NCBI GenBank assembly: GCA_964523395.1
Contig: CAZFXS010000007.1
Coordinates: forward strand, 62,001-126,000
Length of the DNA: 64,000 nt
Direction of reading: 5' to 3'
Source: JANYJZ01 sp964523395
Lineage (GTDB): Bacteria > Bacteroidota > Ignavibacteria > UBA10030 > SZUA-254
The notes under the pieces are model-generated. The model searched no databases, had not been told where the DNA came from, and saw nothing but the letters and a program-made list of their open reading frames with translations. A program made the position numbers and the translations under genes. Each line of letters begins with the position of its first letter. The first letter of the stretch is position 1. Below, one piece after another: positions 17,304 to 26,268 of this stretch.

Positions 17304-18319
17304 TGTCAGCTGTTACGTCGATTGAATGGCTTGGCGATCGCGTTCGACTCATTGATCAGACACAACTCCCCCTCCGTGAATCGTATATTGAGACCGCCGA
17401 TTATCTCGTTATTGCCGACGCCGTCAGGACACTAAAAATGCGCGGCGCGCCCGCCATCGGGATCGCTGCGGCATATGGCGTTGCGCTTGCGGCGTTACAA
17501 CATTCTCACCTTGATATTGCTTCCTTTCGAAAAGAAATTGAAATTGCATGCGATGTACTTGCTTCAACCCGTCCCACCGCCGTTAACTTGTTCCGGTCAT
17601 TACATAGAATGAAAACGGTAGTTCAAAATGTCTCCGAGGCTGTAACGGCCCGCGATATGTTGGTGCATGAAGCAATCATCATCCATCAAGAAGATGAAAA
17701 ATGTTGCAGACGGATTGGGGAACATGGAGCACAACTTATCCCGCAGACGGCAAGGATACTGACGCATTGTAATACCGGTGCTCTCGCGACTGGGGGAGAA
17801 GGGACGGCGCAAAGTGTTATTACGACAGCTCATCGCCAGGGAAAATTAATTAAGGTATTTGCAGATGAAACGCGTCCGCTCCTTCAGGGGGCACGACTTA
17901 CATCGTGGGAATTATCTAAAGCAGGCATTGAGTGCACCGTCATCACCGACAATATGGCTGGGTTTTTCATGAAGAAGCGGAGTATAGATCTTGTCATCGT
18001 TGGTGCAGACCGCATTGCAGCTAACGGCGATACTGCCAATAAAATCGGAACGTACAGTCTTGCCGTTCTTGCGAAGTATCACAACATTCCAATGTATATT
18101 GCGGCACCCACAAGCACTATTGATTCCACGATTTCTTCAGGAGACCAGATTCCCATTGAAGAACGCTCTCCTGATGAAGTCGCATATATATCCGGACACC
18201 GTATTTTGCCTGAGGGCGCCCGGTCAATTTCTCCCGCATTTGATATGACGCCGGCAAATCTTATTACCGCAATAATAACTGAATCCGGAATATATTATCC
18301 GCCATTTACCTTTAATTAG
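17303..18319 (+). CDS. mtnA: S-methyl-5-thioribose-1-phosphate isomerase
   Basis: This 338-residue enzyme converts methylthioribose 1-phosphate to methylthioribulose 1-phosphate in methionine salvage. Family motifs are all present: LKMRGAPAIGIAAAYGVAL near residue 45, LTHCNTGALATGGEGT near 155 (with the active-site Cys), and GADRIAANGDTANKIGTY near 235 (with the catalytic Asp). Length is normal. It starts one base inside the stop of the upstream PfkB kinase gene and is followed after 6 bases by recO. Other steps of the salvage pathway are not in this window. The close homologue eIF2B-type ribose-1,5-bisphosphate isomerase is less likely given the motifs. Confidence 0.9.
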   Translation: MSAVTSIEWLGDRVRLIDQTQLPLRESYIETADYLVIADAVRTLKMRGAPAIGIAAAYGVALAALQHSHLDIASFRKEIEIACDVLASTRPTAVNLFRSLHRMKTVVQNVSEAVTARDMLVHEAIIIHQEDEKCCRRIGEHGAQLIPQTARILTHCNTGALATGGEGTAQSVITTAHRQGKLIKVFADETRPLLQGARLTSWELSKAGIECTVITDNMAGFFMKKRSIDLVIVGADRIAANGDTANKIGTYSLAVLAKYHNIPMYIAAPTSTIDSTISSGDQIPIEERSPDEVAYISGHRILPEGARSISPAFDMTPANLITAIITESGIYYPPFTFN

Positions 18320-18325
18320 TTTTTC

Positions 18326-19114
18326 ATGAGCGAGCCTGTAAAAACGGATGCCGTCGTATTACGTACGATGAAGTATCGTGACACAAGTCTAATCGTCACG
18401 GTATACACACGCCAATTTGGAAAACTATCCGGTGTTGTGAAAGGTGCGAGGAGTCAGAAGAGTAAGTTCGGGCCGGTACTTCAGCCGATGTCGCATGTTC
18501 AGGCAATGGTGTACAGAAAAGAAGGGCGGGACCTGCAGACTATCGGACAGTGCGACCTCATTGACGCGTATCATCACATTATGGAAGACCTGGTAAAGAT
18601 GGCGGCAGGTATGAAGATGATAGAGCTCATTCATGTAGTTACACACGAAGAGGAAGAAAACAGTGCGTTATTTGATTTGCTGGTTTCTTCCCTTGGTGCA
18701 CTCGATAGTGCAAATGAGCACCCGCTGAATCTATGTCACGCATTTGAAATATCAATGAGCCATATTCTTGGATTTACACCCGTCTTTGATGCGTGCGCAT
18801 CCTGCGGCAAAACCGGAGAGATGTTGCATGGCGGGCAGGCTATGATAAAGTTTCATCCTGAACGGGGAGGCCCGCTTTGTGCGTCATGCGCGTCTGTGCC
18901 CGGACTGAAAATTCAGATTAGTGTGACAACAATGCGCACTCTCCAACGGCTTTCATCAGCATCTGATATGTCTGAAATTCTCTCGGTTGAAATAACAAAG
19001 AAAGAGCATGAAGAGATTGAGAATCTTCTCCGCGCATACCTTCGTCATCATATCAGTGGTATGCGTACTCTCAAATCAGAAAAGGTGTTTGCAAAAATCC
19101 TCGCCGATTCTTAA
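18326..19114 (+). CDS. recO: DNA repair protein RecO
   Basis: This 262-residue protein has the RecO N-terminal OB fold (TDAVVLRTMKYRDTSLIVTV, then KGARSQKSKFGPVLQP) and a helical C-terminal domain with a four-Cys zinc site, CASCG near residue 157 and CASCAS near 190. RecO works with RecR and RecF to load RecA onto SSB-coated single-stranded DNA during gap repair. It lies 6 bases after mtnA and is likely read from the same transcript, though the functions are unrelated. Confidence 0.92.
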   Translation: MSEPVKTDAVVLRTMKYRDTSLIVTVYTRQFGKLSGVVKGARSQKSKFGPVLQPMSHVQAMVYRKEGRDLQTIGQCDLIDAYHHIMEDLVKMAAGMKMIELIHVVTHEEEENSALFDLLVSSLGALDSANEHPLNLCHAFEISMSHILGFTPVFDACASCGKTGEMLHGGQAMIKFHPERGGPLCASCASVPGLKIQISVTTMRTLQRLSSASDMSEILSVEITKKEHEEIENLLRAYLRHHISGMRTLKSEKVFAKILADS

Positions 19115-19241
19115 AATTAATTAGAATTTATGAAGAAAAGGCGGTTTTCTCTAAATCCCGGATGAAACAATATTCGTAGTATGTAGTATACTGAATTGGT
19201 TTTCATATCATAATATTTTCCAAAAAAGGAGTTGTAGGGTT

Positions 19242-20762
19242 ATGTCAAAGAAGTCTGTTGTTGCCGCGATCTTTCTTATTTTTATCGGAATAGTTTTCGG
19301 CGTTGTTCTTGTTTCCAGTTTCCGGGGAGGGATAGAGCCCGGTTTCGCCGGCGATCAGGATGTCCAGCTCGGTGCACCAAATCAGATCAAAGATTCATCC
19401 TTTGACCCAAAAGCACTCAGCAAAGCGTTTGTGGAAGTTAGCAAAGCGGTTACTCCCACAGTAGTGGCAATCACCGTTACGACAAAGGGAAAAGAGAAGT
19501 CTGATAACTCCAATGATTTTTTTCATTTCTTCGGGCCCGATTTTCAGTTTCAGGATCAGGAGCCTCAGCAGGGAGCCGGTTCCGGTGTGATTATCAGTCC
19601 TGACGGTTACATTATGACAAACAATCATGTCGTTGCTGATGCAGATGAAAACCATGTTGAAGTAGTGTTTTCCGACAAACGGGAAATGAAAGCAAAAATC
19701 ATCGGTACCGATCCGACGACAGATCTTGCGATCATAAAAGTAGATGGAAAAAACCTTCCGACCGCTTCATTCGGAAACTCTGATGTGCTTGAAGTGGGGG
19801 AATGGGTGGTTGCCATCGGTAACCCGTTGGGTTTACAATCAACTGTAACAGCAGGTATTGTCAGTGCTATCGGAAGAGGGCAGATCGGTGTGATTCGCGA
19901 TAATTATGGAATTGAAAATTTTATTCAGACCGATGCCGCGATTAATCCGGGCAACAGCGGCGGTCCGTTAGTGAATCTTTCGGGCGACATTATCGGCATC
20001 AATGCGGCAATTGCCACGACCAACGCACGGTATCAGGGATATGGGTTTGCGATTCCGATTAACCTTGCCCGCAGTGTCGCGGAAGATATTATCAAGTTCG
20101 GAAAAGTCCGCCGCGGATATATCGGCGTAAGCATTCAGGCTGTTGATGAAGTTACGGCGAAAGCCCTCGGCTTAAGTAAGACCGGCGGCGTGATAGTTCA
20201 GAGCCTGGTGACCGGCGGGGCAGCAGAGTCGGCCGGCATTAAAGAAGGCGATGTCATTCTTTCTATCGACGGTAAAGAGGTCAATGCCGCAAATGAGCTC
20301 CAAAGCTTTATTGCGCGGAAACATCCCGGTGATGTTGTAACATTAAGAGTCTTCCGTGACGGCAAGTCGATCGAGAAAAGTGTCACTCTTCAGTCGCGTA
20401 AAGAAGATGCTCAAGTTGCCAGCAACCGGGAATCAAAACGTGAACCCGAAAGTGAAACGACGACAAGCTCAAAGGAGTTAGTGCTTGATAATCTCGGATT
20501 ATCAGTGAAGCCATTGACATCAGACCAGAAAAAAGAATTAGAGGTTGAAAACGGAGTTGTCGTTACCGACGTAAAACGGTTTGGTGAAGCGTTCAACCGC
20601 GGACTCCGTCAGGGCGATGTCATTTTGGAAGCAGATAAGAAAGAACTGTATTCTCCGAAAGACCTTAAATCTGCACTAGAAAAACGTAAATCAGGCGACG
20701 GCATGATGCTTCGCGTGAAACGCAACAATGGATCCGCTTTTGTGGCAATCCAGGTACCCTAA
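19242..20762 (+). CDS. DegP/HtrA-family periplasmic serine protease
   Basis: This 506-residue protein starts with a membrane anchor or uncleaved signal (residues about 4-27). The trypsin-like domain carries the triad: His near 128 (NNHVV), Asp near 160 (TDLAIIK) and Ser near 239 (GNSGGPL). Two PDZ domains follow at about 290-380 and 415-500, separated by a charged linker. DegP-type proteases degrade or refold damaged envelope proteins. AAGGAG lies 10 bases before the ATG, a long spacing. A palindromic intergenic repeat follows the gene. The nearby M16 pair and the PDZ-only protein at 6499 may belong to the same quality-control system, which is inference. Confidence 0.92.
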   Translation: MSKKSVVAAIFLIFIGIVFGVVLVSSFRGGIEPGFAGDQDVQLGAPNQIKDSSFDPKALSKAFVEVSKAVTPTVVAITVTTKGKEKSDNSNDFFHFFGPDFQFQDQEPQQGAGSGVIISPDGYIMTNNHVVADADENHVEVVFSDKREMKAKIIGTDPTTDLAIIKVDGKNLPTASFGNSDVLEVGEWVVAIGNPLGLQSTVTAGIVSAIGRGQIGVIRDNYGIENFIQTDAAINPGNSGGPLVNLSGDIIGINAAIATTNARYQGYGFAIPINLARSVAEDIIKFGKVRRGYIGVSIQAVDEVTAKALGLSKTGGVIVQSLVTGGAAESAGIKEGDVILSIDGKEVNAANELQSFIARKHPGDVVTLRVFRDGKSIEKSVTLQSRKEDAQVASNRESKREPESETTTSSKELVLDNLGLSVKPLTSDQKKELEVENGVVVTDVKRFGEAFNRGLRQGDVILEADKKELYSPKDLKSALEKRKSGDGMMLRVKRNNGSAFVAIQVP

Positions 20763-20781
20763 ACAGGTTTTCACCGGTTAA

Positions 20782-20856
20782 CGCTGATTTATCACAGATG
20801 GCAGATTATGCTGATACAACAGTGTAATCTGTCATCTGCGTTTACATCTGTGAAAA
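20782..20856. repeat. Palindromic intergenic repeat element
   Basis: Between the degP-like and M16 genes lies a nested inverted repeat. TCACAGATG (20792-20800) is complementary to CATCTGTGA (20845-20853), and CAGATTA (20802-20808) to TAATCTG (20825-20831), with CGCTGAT and TGCTGAT echoes. This form (alternating CAGATTA, CGCTGAT and ATCTGTG words) resembles dispersed palindromic repeats seen in many FCB-group genomes. It could also act as a terminator-like or mRNA-stabilising structure, but it has no U-run. Confidence 0.55.
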
Positions 20857-20953
20857 TCACAGTAAATCATCTTGCATCTTATACCATTAATCCGTAGATT
20901 TTTCGCATTCTAATCCTCCGGTTTCCACACTTATTATGAGGGGACAATCTTCC

Positions 20954-22276
20954 ATGAAACATTTCTTCAATTTCTTTTTAGCGGTGACCGTTATGAGTAC
21001 CACTGCGTTCACGCAGATCAATATTAAATTTGAACAGTACAAACTCAACAATGGGATGAACGTCATTCTCCATGAAGACCATTCTTCGCCGAATGTTGCT
21101 GTTGTGGTGATGTACCATGTCGGTTCAAAAAATGAAAAGCCGAAACGGACAGGGTTTGCCCATCTCTTCGAGCATATGATGTTCCAGGGTTCCGAGCATG
21201 TTGCCGATGAGGAGCATTTTAAACTTCTGCAGGAAGTTGGTGCAAACATCAACGGCTTTACCACGGAAGATGGCACAACGTATTATGAAGTTGTCCCCAG
21301 CAATTATCTTGAACTTGGCTTGTATCTCGAATCAGACAGAATGGGGTTCCTTCTTCCGGCGATGACCCAGGAGAAGCTTGACAATCAGCGCGATGTTGTG
21401 AAAAACGAACGGCGCCAGCGTGTCGACAACGTTCCCTATGGAACATCAAACGAAAGAATCATAAAAGCACTGTACCCTGAAACACACCCCTACAGTTGGC
21501 CGGTGATCGGTTACATGGAAGACCTTTCAGCGGCGTCAATGGAAGATGTGAAAGGATTTTTCCGGACCTATTATGCACCCAATAATGCGTGTCTTGTGCT
21601 TTCCGGTGATTTCAAACCTTCAGAGGCAAAAGGATTGGTTGAAAAATATTTCGGCGGTATTCCAAGCGGAAATGCGTTTGACCGCCCGAAAGAAGTTCAG
21701 ATAACACTCACTGAGGATAAAGTATTGAGTGCGGAAGATAAAGTTCAGCTTTCCCGTTTGTACCTGACGTGGCACAGTCCCGCTTCCAACACGCGTGAAG
21801 ACGCGGTGTTGGCGACATTTGGAGACATCCTTGGCTCAGGGAAAAATTCACGCCTCTATAAATCCATGGTATATGAAAAACAGGTGGCACAATCTGTTAA
21901 TGCGTTCCAGGGCGGGTCGGAAATTGGGGGTACATTCCAGATTATTGTGACCGCGAAACCTGAGCGTACACTTTCTGAGATGCAAACGCTGGTCGATTCG
22001 ATTTTAAATGACGCATTGACAAATGGTGTTACCAAACAGGAAGTTGAAAAATCCCTGGTCAACACAAAAACCTCAATCATTAACGGATTGCAAACAGTGT
22101 TGGGAAAAGCCACTTCGCTGGCTGATTATTATTCCTTCACAGGAGATCCGAATAATATCAACAAGCAAATGGATCTCTATGCGGGAATCACACCGGAAGA
22201 GGTTCAGAAGGTTGCCAAAAAATATTTAACACAGCATAAAGTTGTGTTGAGTATGGTTCCCCAAAGCAAACCCTGA
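20954..22276 (+). CDS. M16-family zinc peptidase, catalytic subunit
   Basis: The ATG at 20954 has GAGGGG 10 bases upstream and begins a good signal peptide (MKHFFNFFLAVTV, ending near AFTQ); an in-frame ATG at 20936 would overlap that site. The 440-residue protein has the inverted zinc motif HLFEH near residue 71 and the third ligand region NERRQRVDN near 150, so it should be active. M16 peptidases cut oligopeptides inside a closed chamber. The next gene encodes a partner that lacks the zinc motif, the arrangement of heterodimeric M16 enzymes such as mitochondrial processing peptidase. Confidence 0.92.
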   Translation: MKHFFNFFLAVTVMSTTAFTQINIKFEQYKLNNGMNVILHEDHSSPNVAVVVMYHVGSKNEKPKRTGFAHLFEHMMFQGSEHVADEEHFKLLQEVGANINGFTTEDGTTYYEVVPSNYLELGLYLESDRMGFLLPAMTQEKLDNQRDVVKNERRQRVDNVPYGTSNERIIKALYPETHPYSWPVIGYMEDLSAASMEDVKGFFRTYYAPNNACLVLSGDFKPSEAKGLVEKYFGGIPSGNAFDRPKEVQITLTEDKVLSAEDKVQLSRLYLTWHSPASNTREDAVLATFGDILGSGKNSRLYKSMVYEKQVAQSVNAFQGGSEIGGTFQIIVTAKPERTLSEMQTLVDSILNDALTNGVTKQEVEKSLVNTKTSIINGLQTVLGKATSLADYYSFTGDPNNINKQMDLYAGITPEEVQKVAKKYLTQHKVVLSMVPQSKP

Positions 22277-22310
22277 CCCGCCACTACACTTGACACTGAG
22301 GAGTTTACAC

Positions 22311-23771
22311 ATGAAAACTTTATTTGGAATAATGATGATGGTTACAATTATGGCCGCGACAACAGCGAATGCAGGATCAGACCTTGACAGGACAAAGCGT
22401 CCTGAAGGAAAACCTGCGCCAAAAGTCCAGCTTCCTGATATTCAAAAGGCTACATTAAATAACGGGCTTCAGGTATGGCTCGTTGAACATCACGAGCTTC
22501 CGACTGTTTCAATGAACCTTATTGTCCAGGCCGGATCGGATCATGACCCTGTAAGTCAGCCGGGTATCGCTTCGATGACCGCAGATGTTATTGATGAGGG
22601 AACCAGTACCCGGGACGCTTTAAAAATAGCTGATGATCTTGAATCGATTGGTGCTTCGATTGGTGTAAACTCAAGTTTTGATGGTTCGTTCATGACATTA
22701 TCATCTCTTACAGAGTTCCTCCCGAAAGCACTAGAAATTTACGCCGACATTATTACTAATCCGACCTTCCCGCAGAAGGAATTTGACCGCCTGAAGAAAC
22801 AGCGCCTGACTGCATTGAAACAGCAAAAGGATCAGCCGACGACGATTGCTAATAATGCATACTCATATATTCTGTACGGTTCTGATCATCCGTACGGTAA
22901 TAATCCCTCCGGAACTGAAGCGTCGCTGAATGCCATGACACGTGATCAGCTTGTGACATTCTATAACACCTATTATCGTCCCAACAACGCGACGCTGGTG
23001 GTTGTCGGAGATGTCAAGCTTTCAGATGTCGTATCAAAACTGGAACAATCGCTTTCCGGGTGGCAGAAGGCCGATATTCCTGCATTCACTTTGCAGGATC
23101 CAAAGCCGGTTGACAAGACCCGTGTATTTCTTATTGACAAACCGGGCGCGCCGCAATCAGAAGTTCGTATCGGATATCCTGCCCTTTCCCGCAATACACC
23201 CGACTTCTTTCCCGTTGTTGTGATGAACAGGATGCTTGGTGGTCAGTTCAGCAGCCGTATCAATCTGAACCTTCGGGAAAAACATGGCTATACTTACGGG
23301 GCAAACTCCGGATTTCGCTTTAACAAAGGAGTCGGACCATTTACTGCTTCCGGTGGAATTGTCACGGAAAAATCAGACAGTGCTATGAAGGAATTTAAAT
23401 ACGAGATCGATCTGATGAGTGAAAAAGGGATGACTCCTGATGAACTACAGTTCGTAAAAAAAGGATTAATGGGGAATTTTGCGCTGACATTTGAGACACC
23501 AGGACAAATTGCCGGAGCTCTCCAAAATATCATCCTGTACGGTTTACCGGAAAATTATTACCAGAACTATCTCCAGAACATTGAAAAAGTCAGCTTGAAT
23601 GACGTCAACAGTGTTGCTAAAAAGTATCTTAATTCTTCCCGGATGGCAATGGTTGTGGTCGGAGATTTGTCAAAAATCAAAGATAATATCACGAAAATGA
23701 ACTTTGGCGAAGTGATTTTGTGTGATCCGGACGGAAAACCGCTGCCGTTCATTAGCAACCCGAACAAGTAA
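22311..23771 (+). CDS. M16-family peptidase, zinc-less partner subunit
   Basis: GAGGAG lies 7 bases before the ATG at 22311, which begins a signal peptide ending near TTANA; a TTG at 22290 opens the frame earlier. The M16 fold is clear (LNNGLQVWLVEHHELPTVSM, YNTYYRPNNATLVVVGDV, LREKHGYTYGANSGF), but where active enzymes have HxxEH this protein reads GIASMTADVIDEG. It should therefore be the non-catalytic, substrate-gripping half of a heterodimer with the product of the preceding gene, 34 bases upstream. Length, about 486 residues, is normal for one M16 subunit with an extra N-terminal segment. Confidence 0.9.
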   Translation: MKTLFGIMMMVTIMAATTANAGSDLDRTKRPEGKPAPKVQLPDIQKATLNNGLQVWLVEHHELPTVSMNLIVQAGSDHDPVSQPGIASMTADVIDEGTSTRDALKIADDLESIGASIGVNSSFDGSFMTLSSLTEFLPKALEIYADIITNPTFPQKEFDRLKKQRLTALKQQKDQPTTIANNAYSYILYGSDHPYGNNPSGTEASLNAMTRDQLVTFYNTYYRPNNATLVVVGDVKLSDVVSKLEQSLSGWQKADIPAFTLQDPKPVDKTRVFLIDKPGAPQSEVRIGYPALSRNTPDFFPVVVMNRMLGGQFSSRINLNLREKHGYTYGANSGFRFNKGVGPFTASGGIVTEKSDSAMKEFKYEIDLMSEKGMTPDELQFVKKGLMGNFALTFETPGQIAGALQNIILYGLPENYYQNYLQNIEKVSLNDVNSVAKKYLNSSRMAMVVVGDLSKIKDNITKMNFGEVILCDPDGKPLPFISNPNK

Positions 23772-23786
23772 TATGAGATATGTCTC

Positions 23787-23815
23787 TTGACAAATGCCTT
23801 AAATTCTTTTATATT
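23787..23815 (+). promoter_or_regulatory. Sigma-70-type promoter for the HNH nuclease gene
   Basis: TTGACA (23787-23792), a 17-base spacer, TATATT (23810-23815): one of the best matches in the window. Transcription should start near 23822. Confidence 0.7.
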
Positions 23816-23946
23816 TTTTAGAATTAACGAGGGAAATCACTAATACTCCGGAAGGAGGGATACGAGTCTTCAGTTCGTTTTATCATCAACATGCGAATGG
23901 AAAACTGAACAGTAAAGTACTCATCCTCAATCAGAATTATGAGCCG

Positions 23947-24408
23947 ATGAGTGTATGTAACGTCAAGAAAGCTATCGTTCTCCTGTATCTTGGAAAGGCG
24001 GAGCTCATTGAAGTCCATAAAGGCAAGCAAGTGCATTCAATTTCCCTCACCATGCCGTTTCCCAGCATTGTCCGCCTTAGTGTCTATATTCATATCCCCT
24101 ATAAGAAAATAATCCTCTCCCGTAAAAATATCCTTCGACGCGACGGCCACCGGTGTCAGTATTGCGGCAGAGGAGACCTTTCTTTGACCGTTGACCATAT
24201 CAGTCCAAAAGCACGCGGGGGAGAGGAAACGTGGGAAAATCTCGTTACAGCCTGTGTTACGTGCAATAACAATAAAGGGAACCGCACGCCGGATGAAGCG
24301 CATATGAAACTGATGCGAAGGCCGATGAAACCGAACCACGTTACCTTCATTCGTCACTTTGTCGGGAACATCGACGAACGGTGGAAACCGTATCTCTTCA
24401 TGAATTAA
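23947..24408 (+). CDS. HNH endonuclease family protein, true start unclear
   Basis: From the first in-frame ATG the protein is 153 residues long. It has an N-terminal beta domain (VKKAIVLLYLGKAELIE) and a C-terminal HNH nuclease domain with zinc Cys pairs CQYCG and CVTCN flanking the catalytic LTVDHISPKARGGEETWENL. Members of this family usually start with a KVLxLNxxYEP segment; here that segment (KVLILNQNYEP) is encoded in frame just upstream of 23947. The open frame continues back to about 23799 without any ATG, GTG or TTG. An ATG at 23891 would join if one base were inserted in the A-run near 23900. A very strong AAGGAGGG lies near 23851-23858. The biological role of these short HNH proteins is not established. 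Confidence 0.75.
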   Translation: MSVCNVKKAIVLLYLGKAELIEVHKGKQVHSISLTMPFPSIVRLSVYIHIPYKKIILSRKNILRRDGHRCQYCGRGDLSLTVDHISPKARGGEETWENLVTACVTCNNNKGNRTPDEAHMKLMRRPMKPNHVTFIRHFVGNIDERWKPYLFMN

Positions 24409-24483
24409 CCTTTCCATATTCATCGGAAAATTTGTGCGGCCGGTGATTACAAATGAATACTCTTACAGCTTATCTCTCAAACA

Positions 24484-25467
24484 TTGACAAAGAAGAAAAC
24501 AATCCTTAGCGGAATGCGTCCCACGGGTAAACTGCATTTGGGGCACCTCGTCGGCGCGCTGGAAAATTGGGTCACTCTGCAACATGAGTATCAGAATTAT
24601 CATCTCATTGCTGATTACCATGCGCTTACGACAAATCTTAATTCATCGGACATTTACCAGAATTCCATCGATATGCTGATCGATTGGCTTGCGGCAGGCA
24701 TTGACCCGAAGGTGAGCCCGATGTTCCGGCAAAGTCAGATTAAAGAGCACACCGAGCTTCATTTGCTCTTTTCTATGCTGATTACCAGCGCGCGGCTTGA
24801 ACGGAATCCAACAGTGAAAGACCAGGTTCGCGATCTCCATATCGAAAATATTTCTTACGGCCATCTCGGGTATCCCGTGTTACAGGCGGCGGATATACTC
24901 TTGTATAAAGGCGAAACTGTTCCCGTGGGAGAAGATCAGGTTCCTCACGTTGAGATTACGCGTGAGATTGCCCGGAAGTTCAATGCGGAATACGGAAACG
25001 TCTTCCCGGAACCGGAGGTTAAGCTGACAAAATTTGCACGGCTCCCGGGCCTTGACGGCAATATGAAAATGAGCAAATCGGCAGGCAATACGATTCTCCT
25101 TTCGGATGCACCGGAAGAAATTGCCAAACGGATGAAGACTGCTGTTACTGATCCCCAAAAGATCCGCAAGGGCGATCCGGGTCGACCCGAAGTCTGCCTT
25201 GTTTTTACCTATCATCAAAAATTTAACCAAAGCGAAACGTCCGCAATCGATCAGGGATGCAGAAGCGGTGCATTAGGATGTGTCGATTGCAAAATGAACG
25301 CTGCTAAACGGATTACAGAACATCTTGCGCCATTCCGGGAAAAACGAGCGTACTTTGAATCTCATAAGAACGAAGTGACAGATATTCTTCACGATGGCGA
25401 ATCAAAAGCCAAGAAAGTTGCAGAGAAGACGATGTCTGAGGTTCATGCCGCCATGAAATTAGGATAG
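24484..25467 (+). CDS. trpS: Tryptophan-tRNA ligase
   Basis: This 327-residue class I aminoacyl-tRNA synthetase charges tRNA-Trp. The family HIGH motif appears as HLGH in SGMRPTGKLHLGHLVGAL near residue 18, and the KMSKS motif in NMKMSKSAGNTILL near 198. The only in-frame start that keeps the N-terminus is a TTG at 24484, with no Shine-Dalgarno sequence; an ATG at 24453 is out of frame. Length is normal for TrpS. Confidence 0.93.
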   Translation: MTKKKTILSGMRPTGKLHLGHLVGALENWVTLQHEYQNYHLIADYHALTTNLNSSDIYQNSIDMLIDWLAAGIDPKVSPMFRQSQIKEHTELHLLFSMLITSARLERNPTVKDQVRDLHIENISYGHLGYPVLQAADILLYKGETVPVGEDQVPHVEITREIARKFNAEYGNVFPEPEVKLTKFARLPGLDGNMKMSKSAGNTILLSDAPEEIAKRMKTAVTDPQKIRKGDPGRPEVCLVFTYHQKFNQSETSAIDQGCRSGALGCVDCKMNAAKRITEHLAPFREKRAYFESHKNEVTDILHDGESKAKKVAEKTMSEVHAAMKLG

Positions 25468-25542
25468 TTGTATCTTTCGCATAAGAAAAGTATTTTAGAG
25501 AAGATTTTTTTACTTTTTAATTTTGAATTTTGACTTTACCTT

Positions 25543-26268
25543 ATGTATCGCGTAAAGCTTACTGAATTTGAAGGACCTCTTGACCTCCTCCTGTTTTTTA
25601 TCAAGCGGGATGAGCTTGATATTTATGATATTCCCATATCAAAAATCACAAAGGAGTTTCTTGAATACCTCCATTACATGCAGGAGCTTGATCTTGAGGT
25701 GGCCGGCGATTTTATTGTTATGGCGGCCGAATTGATGCATATCAAAGTCCGAATGCTGTTGCCAAGGGAAGGTACCGAGGAGGAGGAAGAAGATCCGCGC
25801 GCAGAATTGGTCAGGCGTTTGCTGGAATACAAAAAATATAAAGAGGCGAGCGCGGTCCTTTCCCGTCTGGAAGATGAATCGGTAAAGCTCTTCTATCGCC
25901 AGGGTTTTTCCTCAGATCCAAAAGTCGTGACACTGGAAGATCAGGAGGAAAGCCTTAAGCATGTGACAATGTTTAATCTTATCGCATCATTCAAAAAGGT
26001 GCTTGACAGCGCCCCTAAGAAGATTTATCATGATGTTGAGCTCATGAATGTGTCAATTGACGAACAAATGAGCTATATCGCTGATGTGTTCCGGTTTAAG
26101 GACACGGTAACGTTTTTTGAACTTGTCTCGCATATGACGGAAAAAATTCGTATTATTGTCACCATTATTGCTATGTTGGAAATGGTGAAAAATAAAATTA
26201 TAGCGTTGCGTCTTGCGGATCATGAAGATGATTTCATTATTTATAAAATTGAAACTGCCCAGGCATGA
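25543..26268 (+). CDS. scpA: Segregation and condensation protein A
   Basis: This 241-residue kleisin links the SMC ATPase heads and ScpB in the bacterial condensin that compacts and separates chromosomes. The N-terminus is typical (LTEFEGPLDLLLFFI, then ELDLEVAGDFIVMAAELMHI). The middle is acidic (EEEEEDPRAELVRRLLEYKKYK), and the C-terminal winged helix (FFELVSHM onward) contacts SMC. The last four bases overlap the scpB start (ATGA), so the two are translationally coupled. Confidence 0.93.
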   Translation: MYRVKLTEFEGPLDLLLFFIKRDELDIYDIPISKITKEFLEYLHYMQELDLEVAGDFIVMAAELMHIKVRMLLPREGTEEEEEDPRAELVRRLLEYKKYKEASAVLSRLEDESVKLFYRQGFSSDPKVVTLEDQEESLKHVTMFNLIASFKKVLDSAPKKIYHDVELMNVSIDEQMSYIADVFRFKDTVTFFELVSHMTEKIRIIVTIIAMLEMVKNKIIALRLADHEDDFIIYKIETAQA

